64,000 nucleotides of DNA, taken from Lachnocurva sp029100405 (GTDB lineage: Bacteria > Bacillota > Clostridia > Lachnospirales > Lachnospiraceae). The notes beneath the pieces were generated by a model that did not search any database, was not told the DNA's origin, and saw only the letters and a list, made by a program, of their open reading frames with translations. Where the stretch lies: contig JBJYZC010000005.1 of NCBI GenBank assembly GCA_046263755.1, forward strand, positions 62,001-126,000, read 5' to 3'. Shown one piece after another: positions 31,345 through 40,054 of the stretch (position 1 is the first letter of the stretch; the number at the start of each line of letters is the position of its first letter). A program made the translations under genes and the position numbers.

Positions 31345-33339
31345 ATGATACGTGCAACTTTCGCAGGTTTTACAACCGCTTTAAGCGCGATCCGTACCAA
31401 TCAGAAAAAACTGGATGTGACCGGTCAGAACCTGGCCAATATGAATACTGAGGGCTATACCCGCCAGTCTCTTCAGACATCCAGTATCAACTATGACAAT
31501 CCGACATCCTTCTATATGAATGAGAATGATGTCAATGTCGGTTTCGGCGTCTCGATGGATAAGATGACACAGCTTAGGGACCAGTTTCTGGATGTCCAGT
31601 ACCGGGAGCAGAACAGTAAAGTCAACTATAATCAGACCATTCAGGAAGGCATGAATAATCTGTCCGGATTCCTGGACGAATCCAATGCCGACGGCATCCG
31701 GAAATCCTTTGACAATATCCGAACAGCTCTTACCAATATGCAGGATCCTTCCAAGGTCAACGACCCGGTCTATGAAGGTGAGCTTCGTTCCCGTATGGAA
31801 GCTACTGCCAATCTCCTGAATAATGGTGCTGTCCAGATCCAGACGTCGATGACAAATGAATACCAGAAAATCGATGGCTCCGGCAGTTCGGAAAACGGTT
31901 ATGCCGATCAGATCAATCAGCTTCTGGCTGATATCGGCGGATTGAATATCGATATCAAGAAGAATCAGCTGCTTGGAAATCCGGCTTTGGAACTTGTGGA
32001 TCAGAGAAACCAGAAGATCAATCAGCTTTCGGCTTATATTCCAATCCAGGTTTCCTACTTTACTGAGAAATACCAAACCGTGGATGCGGCCGGACAGACA
32101 GTGACAAGAGACCGTGGCTTGAATTATAACAGCGCGGGTGTTGCTACCGGAAAATCCGGTTTCCCGGAAGATCTGAAAATCGAACTGGTCTATACAGAGA
32201 CCGACAAGAACGGAAAAAATCCGGTGGAAAAGAAAATCACTCTTGTCAACGGTTCGGATGTCACCGATAAGAATGGAAATACGGTTGCAAACTTCGGTAA
32301 GGTCTCACTTCAAATCAAGAATCCCGGAAAGGATTATCAGAATGTCCATGATGACAGCGGTTCTACCCTGATCCGCTATGATGGAAAGGCGGATGCGGAT
32401 GGAAATATTCAGAAGGTCCGCCTGCAATTTACCAAAGCGGACAGTTATGAAATCAGCAAGGCAGCTGACGGAAAGCTGACTGACAGTAACGGCTCACTTG
32501 TGGATGCTTCCGCCGCCAATGACAGCATGTATACGGATAATGAAGTCAGCACGGATGCAAACGGCAATATTACCGACCGGTCCACGACCCGCTTCTCTTC
32601 CGGCTCACTGCAGGCTTCTCTGGATCTTCTGGCAGATAAGACCAGCAGCCTGAATAACGGAAGCATCTACCGAAGCTATGATTACTACATGAAGCGGCTG
32701 GATACCCTGGCCAATACCTTCGCCCATGATATGAATGTCTATAATATGATGGGTGTAAGAAACGGATATCAGGATAAGGCTTCCAATCTCACTCTTACAG
32801 ACGAGGCTCTGTCCAACCTGGAGGCCGGCAAGGCAAAAGACGGCGGGGCATCCACAGATGCAAACCAACGTTCCTTCCTCCTTCTCGTTAATAATGGAAC
32901 CATTTCTGCAAAAGACAGTCAGACAGCAGAAAGGATCACAGCTTCCACCATTTCTGTTTCTCAGAAATGGGTCAATGGAAATACCAAGATTGGAACCTAT
33001 GGGGATCCGTCCGAGGGAAACAGTTCTACCGATACGGCTCTGAATATGCTGGATGCCATGACTTCTACACATGCATCCATCGGAAACAAGTCTTATGCGG
33101 ATGAAATGAACAGCATTTCGACCTATCTGGCAACGGATGCTTATAATAATGACAATGCTTTGAAGACCAACCAGGCGGTCTTGAAGGGAATCAGCGATAA
33201 CCAGGATCAGATCTCAGGTGTCAGCCTGGATGAGGAAGCTGCCAACATGATGGCCTATGTTTCCTCCTATAATGCCGCAGCCCGTCTTATGACCACACTG
33301 GATAGTATGCTGGATACCCTTCTTGGCATCGCACGCTAG
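31345..33339 (+). CDS. flgK: Hook-associated protein 1, FlgK
   Basis: FlgK forms the first hook-filament junction zone. The 664-residue protein has the family N terminus (MIRATFAGFTTALSAIRTNQ, GQNLANMNTEGYTRQ) and C terminus (SLDEEAANMMAYVSSYNAAA, LDSMLDTLLGIAR). It is longer than the usual 450-550 residues because the middle domain (about 220-430) is expanded, with several Asp/Asn/Gly/Lys-rich beta stretches; this part is surface exposed in FlgK and often varies. The ATG follows AAAGGAAAC. flgL follows after 115 bases. Confidence 0.96.
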   Translation: MIRATFAGFTTALSAIRTNQKKLDVTGQNLANMNTEGYTRQSLQTSSINYDNPTSFYMNENDVNVGFGVSMDKMTQLRDQFLDVQYREQNSKVNYNQTIQEGMNNLSGFLDESNADGIRKSFDNIRTALTNMQDPSKVNDPVYEGELRSRMEATANLLNNGAVQIQTSMTNEYQKIDGSGSSENGYADQINQLLADIGGLNIDIKKNQLLGNPALELVDQRNQKINQLSAYIPIQVSYFTEKYQTVDAAGQTVTRDRGLNYNSAGVATGKSGFPEDLKIELVYTETDKNGKNPVEKKITLVNGSDVTDKNGNTVANFGKVSLQIKNPGKDYQNVHDDSGSTLIRYDGKADADGNIQKVRLQFTKADSYEISKAADGKLTDSNGSLVDASAANDSMYTDNEVSTDANGNITDRSTTRFSSGSLQASLDLLADKTSSLNNGSIYRSYDYYMKRLDTLANTFAHDMNVYNMMGVRNGYQDKASNLTLTDEALSNLEAGKAKDGGASTDANQRSFLLLVNNGTISAKDSQTAERITASTISVSQKWVNGNTKIGTYGDPSEGNSSTDTALNMLDAMTSTHASIGNKSYADEMNSISTYLATDAYNNDNALKTNQAVLKGISDNQDQISGVSLDEEAANMMAYVSSYNAAARLMTTLDSMLDTLLGIAR

Positions 33340-33454
33340 AAAAATACCGGCGCCAAAAGCCGCCTCCAGGCGGTTCCATAGCTGCCTTCGAAAATAATGG
33401 ATTCCCGCTCACCAGCCTTTGAGGGAGTAAAATCAGATCAGAAAGGGAGTTTCA

Positions 33455-34690
33455 ATGAGAGTTACAAGTTCGACCTACTATAAACAATATGCGAAGACCG
33501 TTCAGGATCTGCACAGCGAATTAAATAAAAGTATGCAACAGGTCTCCAGTGGCAAAAAGTTCGATTCTGCCAAGGAGGACCCCCTTTCTTACTATGGCGG
33601 AATGAAGATCGACAGCGAATACACTGATGCGGACACCAAAAACACAGTCATCAGTGATGTCAACAATCGGCTCTATCAGCAGGAAAGCGGCGCAACCGCA
33701 ATTCAAACCGAAATGAGGACATTGAATACCGACATTCTCCGCCTTGCCAACGAATCCACATCCGGTTCTACTGCGGCGGTAGATACCATGAACCGGGATA
33801 TGAAACAGCGTCTGCAGACCATTACAGAAGACCTGAATGCTTCTTATGAGAATTTCTATGTATTTGGCGGAAACGATATGTCGACCATTCCCTTTTCTCT
33901 GGATGTCGACAATGAAGAGAATCCTACCAAGTTCACCTTAAATTTCGATCACCATTTCCCTGGCGAAACAGATACCACGACTCGGATGTCCATCAGCTAT
34001 GAGCTGAAGGATAACGGAGATCTCTCCCTGACTTTCAGCGGTAAAAGGACAGATGATACAAAAATCAATGACAAGGGCACGACCCTCTCTCCCAAAGAGA
34101 CTCTGGATTATATCAAAAAGGCTATGTCAGAAGAAGGACGAATGAGCCTCGGCTATGGAAATCTGACAAACCGTACCACTCTTCCGGATACCTATACCGG
34201 CGGTCTGAATGTTCTGACCGGGATCTCTTCGGCGGGACTGAAATCCATGTCGGATTCTGATGCAGAGGCTCTGATCCGGGACCGGCTGGAAAAAACGCCG
34301 CTTGCCCTGACCAGCCAGGCAGTGCTTGCGACCAGCCGTTTCTTAAAGGCAGCCGGCGGAGTCACCGGTGACAGTGTCAGTGCAGCCGGCGAGGCGGAGC
34401 GGGCTAATATGTCTTCTACTCTGAAAAAAGTGATTGGGGAATGGGATTCCAGCGAACAACGTGTTGCAACCAGCTATCGGGAACTCGGTATCAAACAGAG
34501 CGTATTAAAGGATACCCAGAGTAAGCTGGATCTCATTAAGGATACTCTGCAGTCCAATTATGATGACCGTATGGGTATTGATCCCTATGAGGCCATCACA
34601 AAAATGTACAGCCAGCAATATGCCTATAATGCAGCCATTAAAGTCGGATCCAATATCATGCAGTCTTCCCTCTTCGATTATGTGAAGTAA
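33455..34690 (+). CDS. flgL: Hook-associated protein 3, FlgL
   Basis: FlgL is the second hook-filament junction protein. The 411-residue protein has the flagellin-like N terminus (MRVTSSTYYKQYAKTVQDLH, then MQQVSSGKKFDSAKEDPLSY) and the C-terminal coiled-coil stretch (IKQSVLKDTQSKLDLIKDTL, ending YAYNAAIKVGSNIMQSSLFD). The central domain is moderately large. The ATG at 33455 has AGAAAGGGAG upstream. The 115 bases before it hold short CCGCC/GGCGG inverted repeats but no clear terminator. Confidence 0.95.
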   Translation: MRVTSSTYYKQYAKTVQDLHSELNKSMQQVSSGKKFDSAKEDPLSYYGGMKIDSEYTDADTKNTVISDVNNRLYQQESGATAIQTEMRTLNTDILRLANESTSGSTAAVDTMNRDMKQRLQTITEDLNASYENFYVFGGNDMSTIPFSLDVDNEENPTKFTLNFDHHFPGETDTTTRMSISYELKDNGDLSLTFSGKRTDDTKINDKGTTLSPKETLDYIKKAMSEEGRMSLGYGNLTNRTTLPDTYTGGLNVLTGISSAGLKSMSDSDAEALIRDRLEKTPLALTSQAVLATSRFLKAAGGVTGDSVSAAGEAERANMSSTLKKVIGEWDSSEQRVATSYRELGIKQSVLKDTQSKLDLIKDTLQSNYDDRMGIDPYEAITKMYSQQYAYNAAIKVGSNIMQSSLFDYVK

Positions 34691-34743
34691 GAATTTCAAA
34701 ATCATTGATTTGTGACTGGCACGATTGATAAAAAGGAGCGAAT

Positions 34744-35184
34744 ATGCTAACCTTAGAAACAAAAGAATACGGTACATTAGAATACGAGAAGGAATATTGC
34801 ATTCATCTTCCGGATGGTCTCTTTGGTTTCCCGGAACTGCATGATTATCTTCCTCTCTGCCTGAATGATGAAGAGGACAATACCCTTCTGGTTCTTCAGT
34901 CTGTGGAAGACAGTCATATCGGATTTGTTGTAATCAATCCCTTTGCTCTGGATCCGGACTATCAGCCGGTGCTCACTCCGGAAGAATTAGATTACCTGGG
35001 AGCAGATTCGGAAAGTATGCTGACTTTCTATGTCATCTGTGTACTGAAGGACAATTTTATGGAAAATACTGTGAATCTGAAATGTCCTATTGTTGTAAAT
35101 CCGGACAGCCGGGTCGGCATGCAGGTCATTTTAAATAATTCCGCATATGACTTTAAGCAGAAGCTCAGCAGTTTTCCATTCTGA
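34744..35184 (+). CDS. fliW: Flagellar assembly factor FliW
   Basis: FliW binds flagellin and CsrA: when flagellin is exported, FliW is freed to inhibit CsrA, which otherwise blocks flagellin translation. The 146-residue protein has the typical LPDGLFGFPELHDYLPL, HIGFVVINPFALDPDY and VNLKCPIVVNPDSRVGMQVI segments. The ATG has AAAGGAG upstream. It is directly followed by csrA, the conserved partner order. Confidence 0.96.
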   Translation: MLTLETKEYGTLEYEKEYCIHLPDGLFGFPELHDYLPLCLNDEEDNTLLVLQSVEDSHIGFVVINPFALDPDYQPVLTPEELDYLGADSESMLTFYVICVLKDNFMENTVNLKCPIVVNPDSRVGMQVILNNSAYDFKQKLSSFPF

Positions 35185-35199
35185 ACAAAGAGGCTGAAC

Positions 35200-35502
35200 A
35201 TGCTGATATTACGAAGGAAAAAAAGTGAGAGCATTCTGATTGGTGACAATATCCGAATTACTGTTGTAGAATGCGCAAATGATGGTGTACGCCTTGCAAT
35301 CGATGCACCGAAGAATATATCGATCCTTCGGGAAGAGCTTTCCCGAGCTGAGCAGGAAAATAAGGATTCCATTGCACCTGCCTACCATAAGATTGCAGAT
35401 CTCCAGTCCGCCCTTCTCGGTAAAATGAAGGCCGTCCCTCTTAAGAAGACCCCATCGGAGCAGCAATCTGATGCGAAAACACAGGATCAAAAACCCGAAT
35501 AA
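35200..35502 (+). CDS. csrA: Carbon storage regulator CsrA with long C-terminal tail
   Basis: CsrA is an RNA-binding dimer that represses translation of flagellin and other mRNAs by binding GGA motifs. Residues 1-47 match the canonical fold (MLILRRKKSESILIGDNIRI, then APKNISILREEL with the conserved RNA-contact Arg). The protein is 100 residues, against 61-75 in most species. The extra 40 residues form a charged helix and a Lys/Gln/Asp-rich tail (KKTPSEQQSDAKTQDQKPE). FliW-sensitive CsrA proteins often have an extended C terminus, but this one is long. It ends the flgM operon. Confidence 0.95.
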   Translation: MLILRRKKSESILIGDNIRITVVECANDGVRLAIDAPKNISILREELSRAEQENKDSIAPAYHKIADLQSALLGKMKAVPLKKTPSEQQSDAKTQDQKPE

Positions 35503-35579
35503 AAGCTGACTCATGTTTTTACAAGAGATCATGGTTAGATGTGGTTTTGTAAAGCTCCATTCATAAAAGCTCTGTTCAT

Positions 35580-35617
35580 AAAAAGACGTGCAAGGAAAAA
35601 TCCTTGCACGTCTTTTT
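35580..35617. terminator. Bidirectional terminator between csrA and the fliD operon
   Basis: AAAAGACGTGCAAGGA (35581-35596) pairs perfectly with TCCTTGCACGTCTTTT (35601-35616). T-runs lie at the end of the stem on both strands. Confidence 0.95.
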
Positions 35618-35684
35618 TCTATTTCCGTTTTTCTATTGAAACCTTATTCGGAATCTTGTTTTATCTTATTTTTAAGTATTTTAC

Positions 35685-36161
35685 CTACCAGCCTTTTCGA
35701 GTTCGAAGATCCAAATGGTCCTGTTTCTTCTTCAGATCCTCTATCATTCGGCTGATGGCCTGACGTTCCTCCAGAATCATTGGAATATAGTCCGATTTTC
35801 TTGCCTCCTCATCCGCGTTGATGAAAAAAGAATCTGAGGCAAAGGGCTCACTGGCTGACGAAGGAGCCATCTGATCCGGATGAAAGACTTCCTTTGTCTC
35901 ATTAAGCGGCCCCATCAGCTCCCGATAGACCCTTCCTGCCTCCTCGGACACTTCTCCGAGGAGATCCATCTCTTCCCGGTTTTCACCGAGGAGATTCAGC
36001 TTATCCTGGCGCATATCCAGAAGCAGATTTGCCGAAATGATATCCTGACGGTTCAATTCTTCCGAGATCTCATCCGTAAGGGAAATAATCTCTCTCAGGA
36101 TATTCTGTCTCCTTTTCAGAAGGATCGCCAGTTTTTCCAGATTTAAATCAGAATTTTCCAT
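35685..36161 (-). CDS. Coiled-coil flagellar protein of unknown function (FliT/FlgN-like position)
   Basis: The protein has 158 residues, highly charged and alpha-helical (KRRQNILREIISLTDEISEE, EERQAISRMIEDLKKKQDHL), without membrane span or signal. It follows fliS by a few bases, the place of the export chaperone FliT in many flagellar operons, and its size and helical nature suit a chaperone role. I see no diagnostic motif, so FliT-like is only a suggestion. The ATG at 36161 begins MENSDLNLEKL. Confidence 0.7.
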   Translation of the reverse strand: MENSDLNLEKLAILLKRRQNILREIISLTDEISEELNRQDIISANLLLDMRQDKLNLLGENREEMDLLGEVSEEAGRVYRELMGPLNETKEVFHPDQMAPSSASEPFASDSFFINADEEARKSDYIPMILEERQAISRMIEDLKKKQDHLDLRTRKGW

Positions 36162-36175
36162 AGGGATGGCCCATC

Positions 36176-36580
36176 CTAAACGATTACACGCTTCTCTTCT
36201 GCGATACGCTCTACATTCGTCTTTGTGCCGGCCTGCTTGAATCCGTCTCGTAAGTCACTTATGATCTCGATCAGGGCCGGGATCTCGTCCCTACGTCTCT
36301 CACGACTGGCAGAGATCCGCCCACAGTCATAGAGGATGTACTGATAGAGACGGTTTAGATCCGCCGCTACCGGCTGAGACAGATCCAGAGTGCGGACCAG
36401 ATAACGGATAATGCGGGTGAAGTAGTCCATATGGGACGCAAAACCTTCATAGTCCTTATCCTCTAGTGCCAGGTCCATTCGTTTCAGATCCTTGATCGCT
36501 TCATCATAAAGGGTCAGAAGAAGTTCCAGCTGACTCATGGATTCAATGCTTTGGTTCTTATACTTCTGATATGGATTCAT
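36176..36580 (-). CDS. fliS: Flagellin export chaperone FliS
   Basis: FliS binds the disordered C terminus of flagellin and delivers it to the export gate. The 134-residue protein begins MNPYQKYKNQSIESMSQLEL, has LLLTLYDEAIKDLKRM and a four-helix layout, and is of normal length. The ATG at 36580 has AAAGGAG upstream; the longer frame to 36634 would overlap fliD without a ribosome site. Gene order fliD-fliS is conserved. Confidence 0.95.
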   Translation of the reverse strand: MNPYQKYKNQSIESMSQLELLLTLYDEAIKDLKRMDLALEDKDYEGFASHMDYFTRIIRYLVRTLDLSQPVAADLNRLYQYILYDCGRISASRERRRDEIPALIEIISDLRDGFKQAGTKTNVERIAEEKRVIV

Positions 36581-36596
36581 TTTTTTCTCCTTTTTA

Positions 36597-39107
36597 TCAG
36601 CCTGACAGTCCTGAAATATAAGACTGCTGGGCATTCATCTTGGAAATCAAAGTCTCAAGAGAATCGAACTGGCTCTTATAACGATCCTTCTCTGTGGACA
36701 GCTGATCTTTTAAGGATGTAACTGCCTGCTGCATCTGCTTGATCCTGGTATAGGAACTGTTATTGACCAGAGATCGGCTCAAACGGCTGGATCCGGCCTC
36801 TTCCACCAGTCTGCCGTAGGAATTCCCGTTTTTTGAGGAATAGCGGGTTGCAAAAGGTGTCAGGGTGTCTTCAATCACCTGGACCAGACCGGATTTTTGG
36901 CCATCACCGCTCATGACCTTGGAAACAAGATCCGGATCCGTCTCTAATGCGGACCGGAATTTCGTTTCATCGAAGACGATCTTGCCGCCATCGGAATAAT
37001 CATCCGACATGCTGATACCGATCTTTGACAGATCCTGATAGGAAATGCCGGAATTCATAGCCTTGGTGAATACCGTCTGCAGAGCATCGTTAAAATCAGA
37101 AAGTGTCGTATTATTATACAGAAGACCTGTCTTGGCTTTTTCTTCCCACTTTTCGACCTGCTTATCCGACATTTCATCCTTCTGGGCATCTGTCAGAGGG
37201 CTGTAGCCGGATTCCGGACGTGTGGTAAGCTCCTTCTGGGTTGTCGAAACAATCTTATTATAGGCATCGATGAATTTCTTCACCTTTTCCACTGCAGTAT
37301 CCGCATTGGCCTTGGCAGAGAAACTGACAGCCTTGGAGGAATCCAACTGGCCGGTCTGACTGCCATCGTCATTTAACTTATAGCCGAAGGTCCCGCTGAC
37401 AGAAACGGTCAGACCGTCAATTGAGAAACGATTGGAGGATGAAGACAGATTCTGACTGACGCCATTGCCATAGTCGTAGACAAGCTTTGCATTCTGACCA
37501 TCCTTTTCAACAGCCCCATTTCCCTTGAAAATAGTATCCGCACCGCCACTCAGCTGAATGGTACGTCCGCTTCCGCTCTGTTTGGAAACCAGGACAAACT
37601 GGTTGGACTGCTGCATATAGGTCGCTCTGACGCCGGCTTCCGAGCTATTGATCTTAGACAGAAGCTCATTTACGGTCGTATTGGAATCCAGTCCGTTAAT
37701 TTTCGTACCATTGATCGTAAAGTCCTTCAGAAGGGCATCGAAATCTTCCCTTGATGTGATCTTCGTCTTATCAAATCCCAGACGATCCAGATTGGTATAG
37801 AGATCAGTATTGAGAGAGAGATGATTGGAAGCATTCTCACTCAGACCTATATTCTTCCGAAGCTCTGCATCCTCAATATTTAAGGTGACGCTGGAAGTGG
37901 TATCCTTGCTGGAAAAGGCTAAGGTCTTTGTTGCTGCATCAAAAGAGACTACGACCTTATTTTCACCGAAAGCCTTGTCCACCTTACTCTGTAAAGCTTG
38001 TGCAAAGGCCTGGATCTTCTGCTGATCGCTTGCTGTAGTGCTTGTCACACCGGAAAGCTTTGCTTCCCACTCCTTTTCATCCGGAAGGGTGATACGGGTA
38101 CTGTCACCGCCGTAGCTAATCGAAAGTCCCTTTCCTGCCATCTGATCCAGGATCGAAGATTCTTTGACCGAAGCCTGAGCAAAAGTCTTTGTACTGTTTT
38201 TCATCAGACTGTTAAAGTCCGTAAGGCTTAGTCCCTTAGTCTTCTGATCTTCCGTCAGGGTCTGGATCTGATCTGATGTCATGCCGAGTGCTTCCAGGAC
38301 ATCCCTGTCGGCCTTGATCTGATAATCATTGTCCGAAGTCTTAAAAGCTTCGGTATCAATAGAGATCTTCCCATCATCTGAAAGAGCAAACCGGATCTTA
38401 CCATTGTTCTTCAAGGACATGCCGCCGGAAGAAGCCAGGGCTTCATTCAATTGTTTTACCAGTTCTGCCTTATCCGACTGGGTATAATCGATGGTTACTG
38501 TCTTTCCCTGTGCATCGGTATAACTCGTTGGGAAAGTAATGCTTCCGCTTTCTACGAACTTTTTCGAAGAACCATTGTATTGACCAAAAGTCAGGGTCTT
38601 GCCGCGAAGATTGGACACGGACGTTTGAATCAATTTTCCATTCTCATCGAGAAGAGCATTGGTCTGTACTGCTTCTGTCGTTCCCTTACTTCCGGAAATG
38701 GTCGTCGCACTCGTTGCAAGCTGAGATACGCCGAGAATCCGGATATTATCGACCATACTCGATGTTCCCGAAGCCGAAACAAGAGCTGCGGAATCGGAAT
38801 TTCCCATCGTTGTGATCTTCGATCTCGCATACAGGCTCGAATCCTTCAGAGAATCTGTGGAAGAATACATAAGATAGTTATCTTCCAGATCCAGAACAGA
38901 GTCCGTGATCGACCGGAGGGAATCCCTGGTCCACTCTTCCTTGGTAATAGCCTGATTCTGTTTATCGATCTTCGTCTGCGTGCCGCTGACCATTTGCTTG
39001 ATCAGAGAATCACGATCCAAACCGGAAACCAGACCGCCGAAACCGGAAATACTGGTATCACCTAGTGCGGATGATGAACTTGTTGAACTAGTGGAAGAAA
39101 CCTGCAT
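36597..39107 (-). CDS. fliD: Flagellar filament cap protein FliD
   Basis: FliD caps the growing filament and folds exported flagellin. The 836-residue protein has the HAP2 N terminus (SGFGGLVSGLDRDSLIKQMV) and the C-terminal domain (GSSRLSRSLVNNSSYTRIKQ, ending with a coiled coil and MNAQQSYISGL). The middle is large and rich in Ser, Thr, Lys and Asp, as in FliD proteins exposed at the filament tip; 836 is above the usual 450-700 residues. A sigma-28-type promoter lies about 110 bases upstream. It is followed by fliS after 16 bases. Confidence 0.95.
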   Translation of the reverse strand: MQVSSTSSTSSSSALGDTSISGFGGLVSGLDRDSLIKQMVSGTQTKIDKQNQAITKEEWTRDSLRSITDSVLDLEDNYLMYSSTDSLKDSSLYARSKITTMGNSDSAALVSASGTSSMVDNIRILGVSQLATSATTISGSKGTTEAVQTNALLDENGKLIQTSVSNLRGKTLTFGQYNGSSKKFVESGSITFPTSYTDAQGKTVTIDYTQSDKAELVKQLNEALASSGGMSLKNNGKIRFALSDDGKISIDTEAFKTSDNDYQIKADRDVLEALGMTSDQIQTLTEDQKTKGLSLTDFNSLMKNSTKTFAQASVKESSILDQMAGKGLSISYGGDSTRITLPDEKEWEAKLSGVTSTTASDQQKIQAFAQALQSKVDKAFGENKVVVSFDAATKTLAFSSKDTTSSVTLNIEDAELRKNIGLSENASNHLSLNTDLYTNLDRLGFDKTKITSREDFDALLKDFTINGTKINGLDSNTTVNELLSKINSSEAGVRATYMQQSNQFVLVSKQSGSGRTIQLSGGADTIFKGNGAVEKDGQNAKLVYDYGNGVSQNLSSSSNRFSIDGLTVSVSGTFGYKLNDDGSQTGQLDSSKAVSFSAKANADTAVEKVKKFIDAYNKIVSTTQKELTTRPESGYSPLTDAQKDEMSDKQVEKWEEKAKTGLLYNNTTLSDFNDALQTVFTKAMNSGISYQDLSKIGISMSDDYSDGGKIVFDETKFRSALETDPDLVSKVMSGDGQKSGLVQVIEDTLTPFATRYSSKNGNSYGRLVEEAGSSRLSRSLVNNSSYTRIKQMQQAVTSLKDQLSTEKDRYKSQFDSLETLISKMNAQQSYISGLSG

Positions 39108-39214
39108 TCCTTAGCCTCCTTTGTATTACTCTATCGATAAGGAAACGATCTTAGGAATCGATCGTCCCCGTCCATTCATTTTCATTTAGATTCATTTACT
39201 TTGATTCTGTTACT

Positions 39215-39242
39215 ATATCGGCGAATTTTGCCGATAAAATAA
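39215..39242 (-). promoter_or_regulatory. Sigma-28-type promoter for the fliD operon
   Basis: On the minus strand CTTAT (TTAT at 39239-39242) and GCCGATAT (39215-39222) are separated by 16 bases. An overlapping GCCGATAA on the plus strand (39230-39237) has no matching -35 and no gene behind it. Confidence 0.75.
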
Positions 39243-39264
39243 GGCAAATCCAAGAAAGAAGACG

Positions 39265-39301
39265 AAACAAAAAGGAGCGGGGCCTTAATCCTCGCTCCTT
39301 T
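39265..39301 (-). terminator. Terminator of the basal-body operon, overlapping the comFB stop codon
   Basis: AAAGGAGCG (39271-39279) pairs with CGCTCCTTT (39293-39301), further strengthened by GG/CC pairs. On the minus strand TTTTTGTTT follows. The comFB stop codon (39285-39287) lies in the loop. Confidence 0.85.
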
Positions 39302-39983
39302 CATGATGTGGATTGGCAGCCACCTCTTTACAGGCTCGAAGGATGGCAGCCCTGATATCATTTCCAAACCGGGCGCCGTAATAGCTGATACGGGGTGGTT
39401 CGGAATTTTTCTGCATGACACAGTATTTGGGTTTCAAAGAAGACAAGGTCAAAGCCAGAACATCCGCCTGACAGCGTTCGCAGGTACACATGCCCATTTC
39501 TTCCATGGTCTTTTTAATATTGGCATGTTGAAGGAGGACAGCCGTCACATTGACAATATGATAGCCATCCAGATTACTGCCAGCTTCAGAAACCGACCCG
39601 AAGACACTTTTTTTCAGATTATCTTCCAGACCCTTCCGGATATCTGCAGAGATCCGGGCATTCTCCCGACTCTCATTTACAATCGTTACCTTAGTCCGGT
39701 TCATGCGGCTGAAATCGGCATGATGGGGACGTGTTTCCGGATTTTTTTCCAGATCCTTTTTTGAATCTCCTGCGCTTCGATTCGCAGTAAGATCCATGGA
39801 AGAATCTTTGTCTGTTTCTGTTTTATCACCACTGAGAAGACTTTCCAGAGACTGGAAGGCATCCGCGGGACTCTGGTTAAATAACTTTTCTCTCTCCGCC
39901 AGCAGTTGTTCCTGACTGAAGAGATCCTCCAGAAGGGCATTTCGGACAGCTTCGCTGCTCTTATCCTCTCTCTTATCTGACAT
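39285..39983 (-). CDS. ComFB-family protein with long N-terminal extension
   Basis: The protein has 232 residues. The C-terminal 90 match the late competence ComFB family: YHIVNVTAVLLQHANIKKTM, then MCTCERCQADVLALTLSSLK with Cys166, Cys168 and Cys171, a likely zinc site together with Cys188, and a final helix. ComFB-domain proteins have been linked to cyclic dinucleotide sensing in some bacteria. The first 135 residues are charged and disordered-looking, longer than in Bacillus ComFB (about 98 residues in all). It is the last gene of the basal-body operon, 71 bases after cheV, so a role in motility control is inferred. Confidence 0.85.
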   Translation of the reverse strand: MSDKREDKSSEAVRNALLEDLFSQEQLLAEREKLFNQSPADAFQSLESLLSGDKTETDKDSSMDLTANRSAGDSKKDLEKNPETRPHHADFSRMNRTKVTIVNESRENARISADIRKGLEDNLKKSVFGSVSEAGSNLDGYHIVNVTAVLLQHANIKKTMEEMGMCTCERCQADVLALTLSSLKPKYCVMQKNSEPPRISYYGARFGNDIRAAILRACKEVAANPHHERSED

Positions 39984-40054
39984 AGATCAAAACTCCTAAA
40001 CAATGAAACGATATGAAGATCAATAATAGCCTTAGTTCAGTTACATAGTCCGAA

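Noticed and set aside
39230..39237. Plus-strand GCCGATAA as a sigma-28 promoter
   Set aside because: No matching TTAT/TAAA element at 15-16 bases and no plus-strand gene downstream; it overlaps the minus-strand fliD promoter by chance or symmetry.
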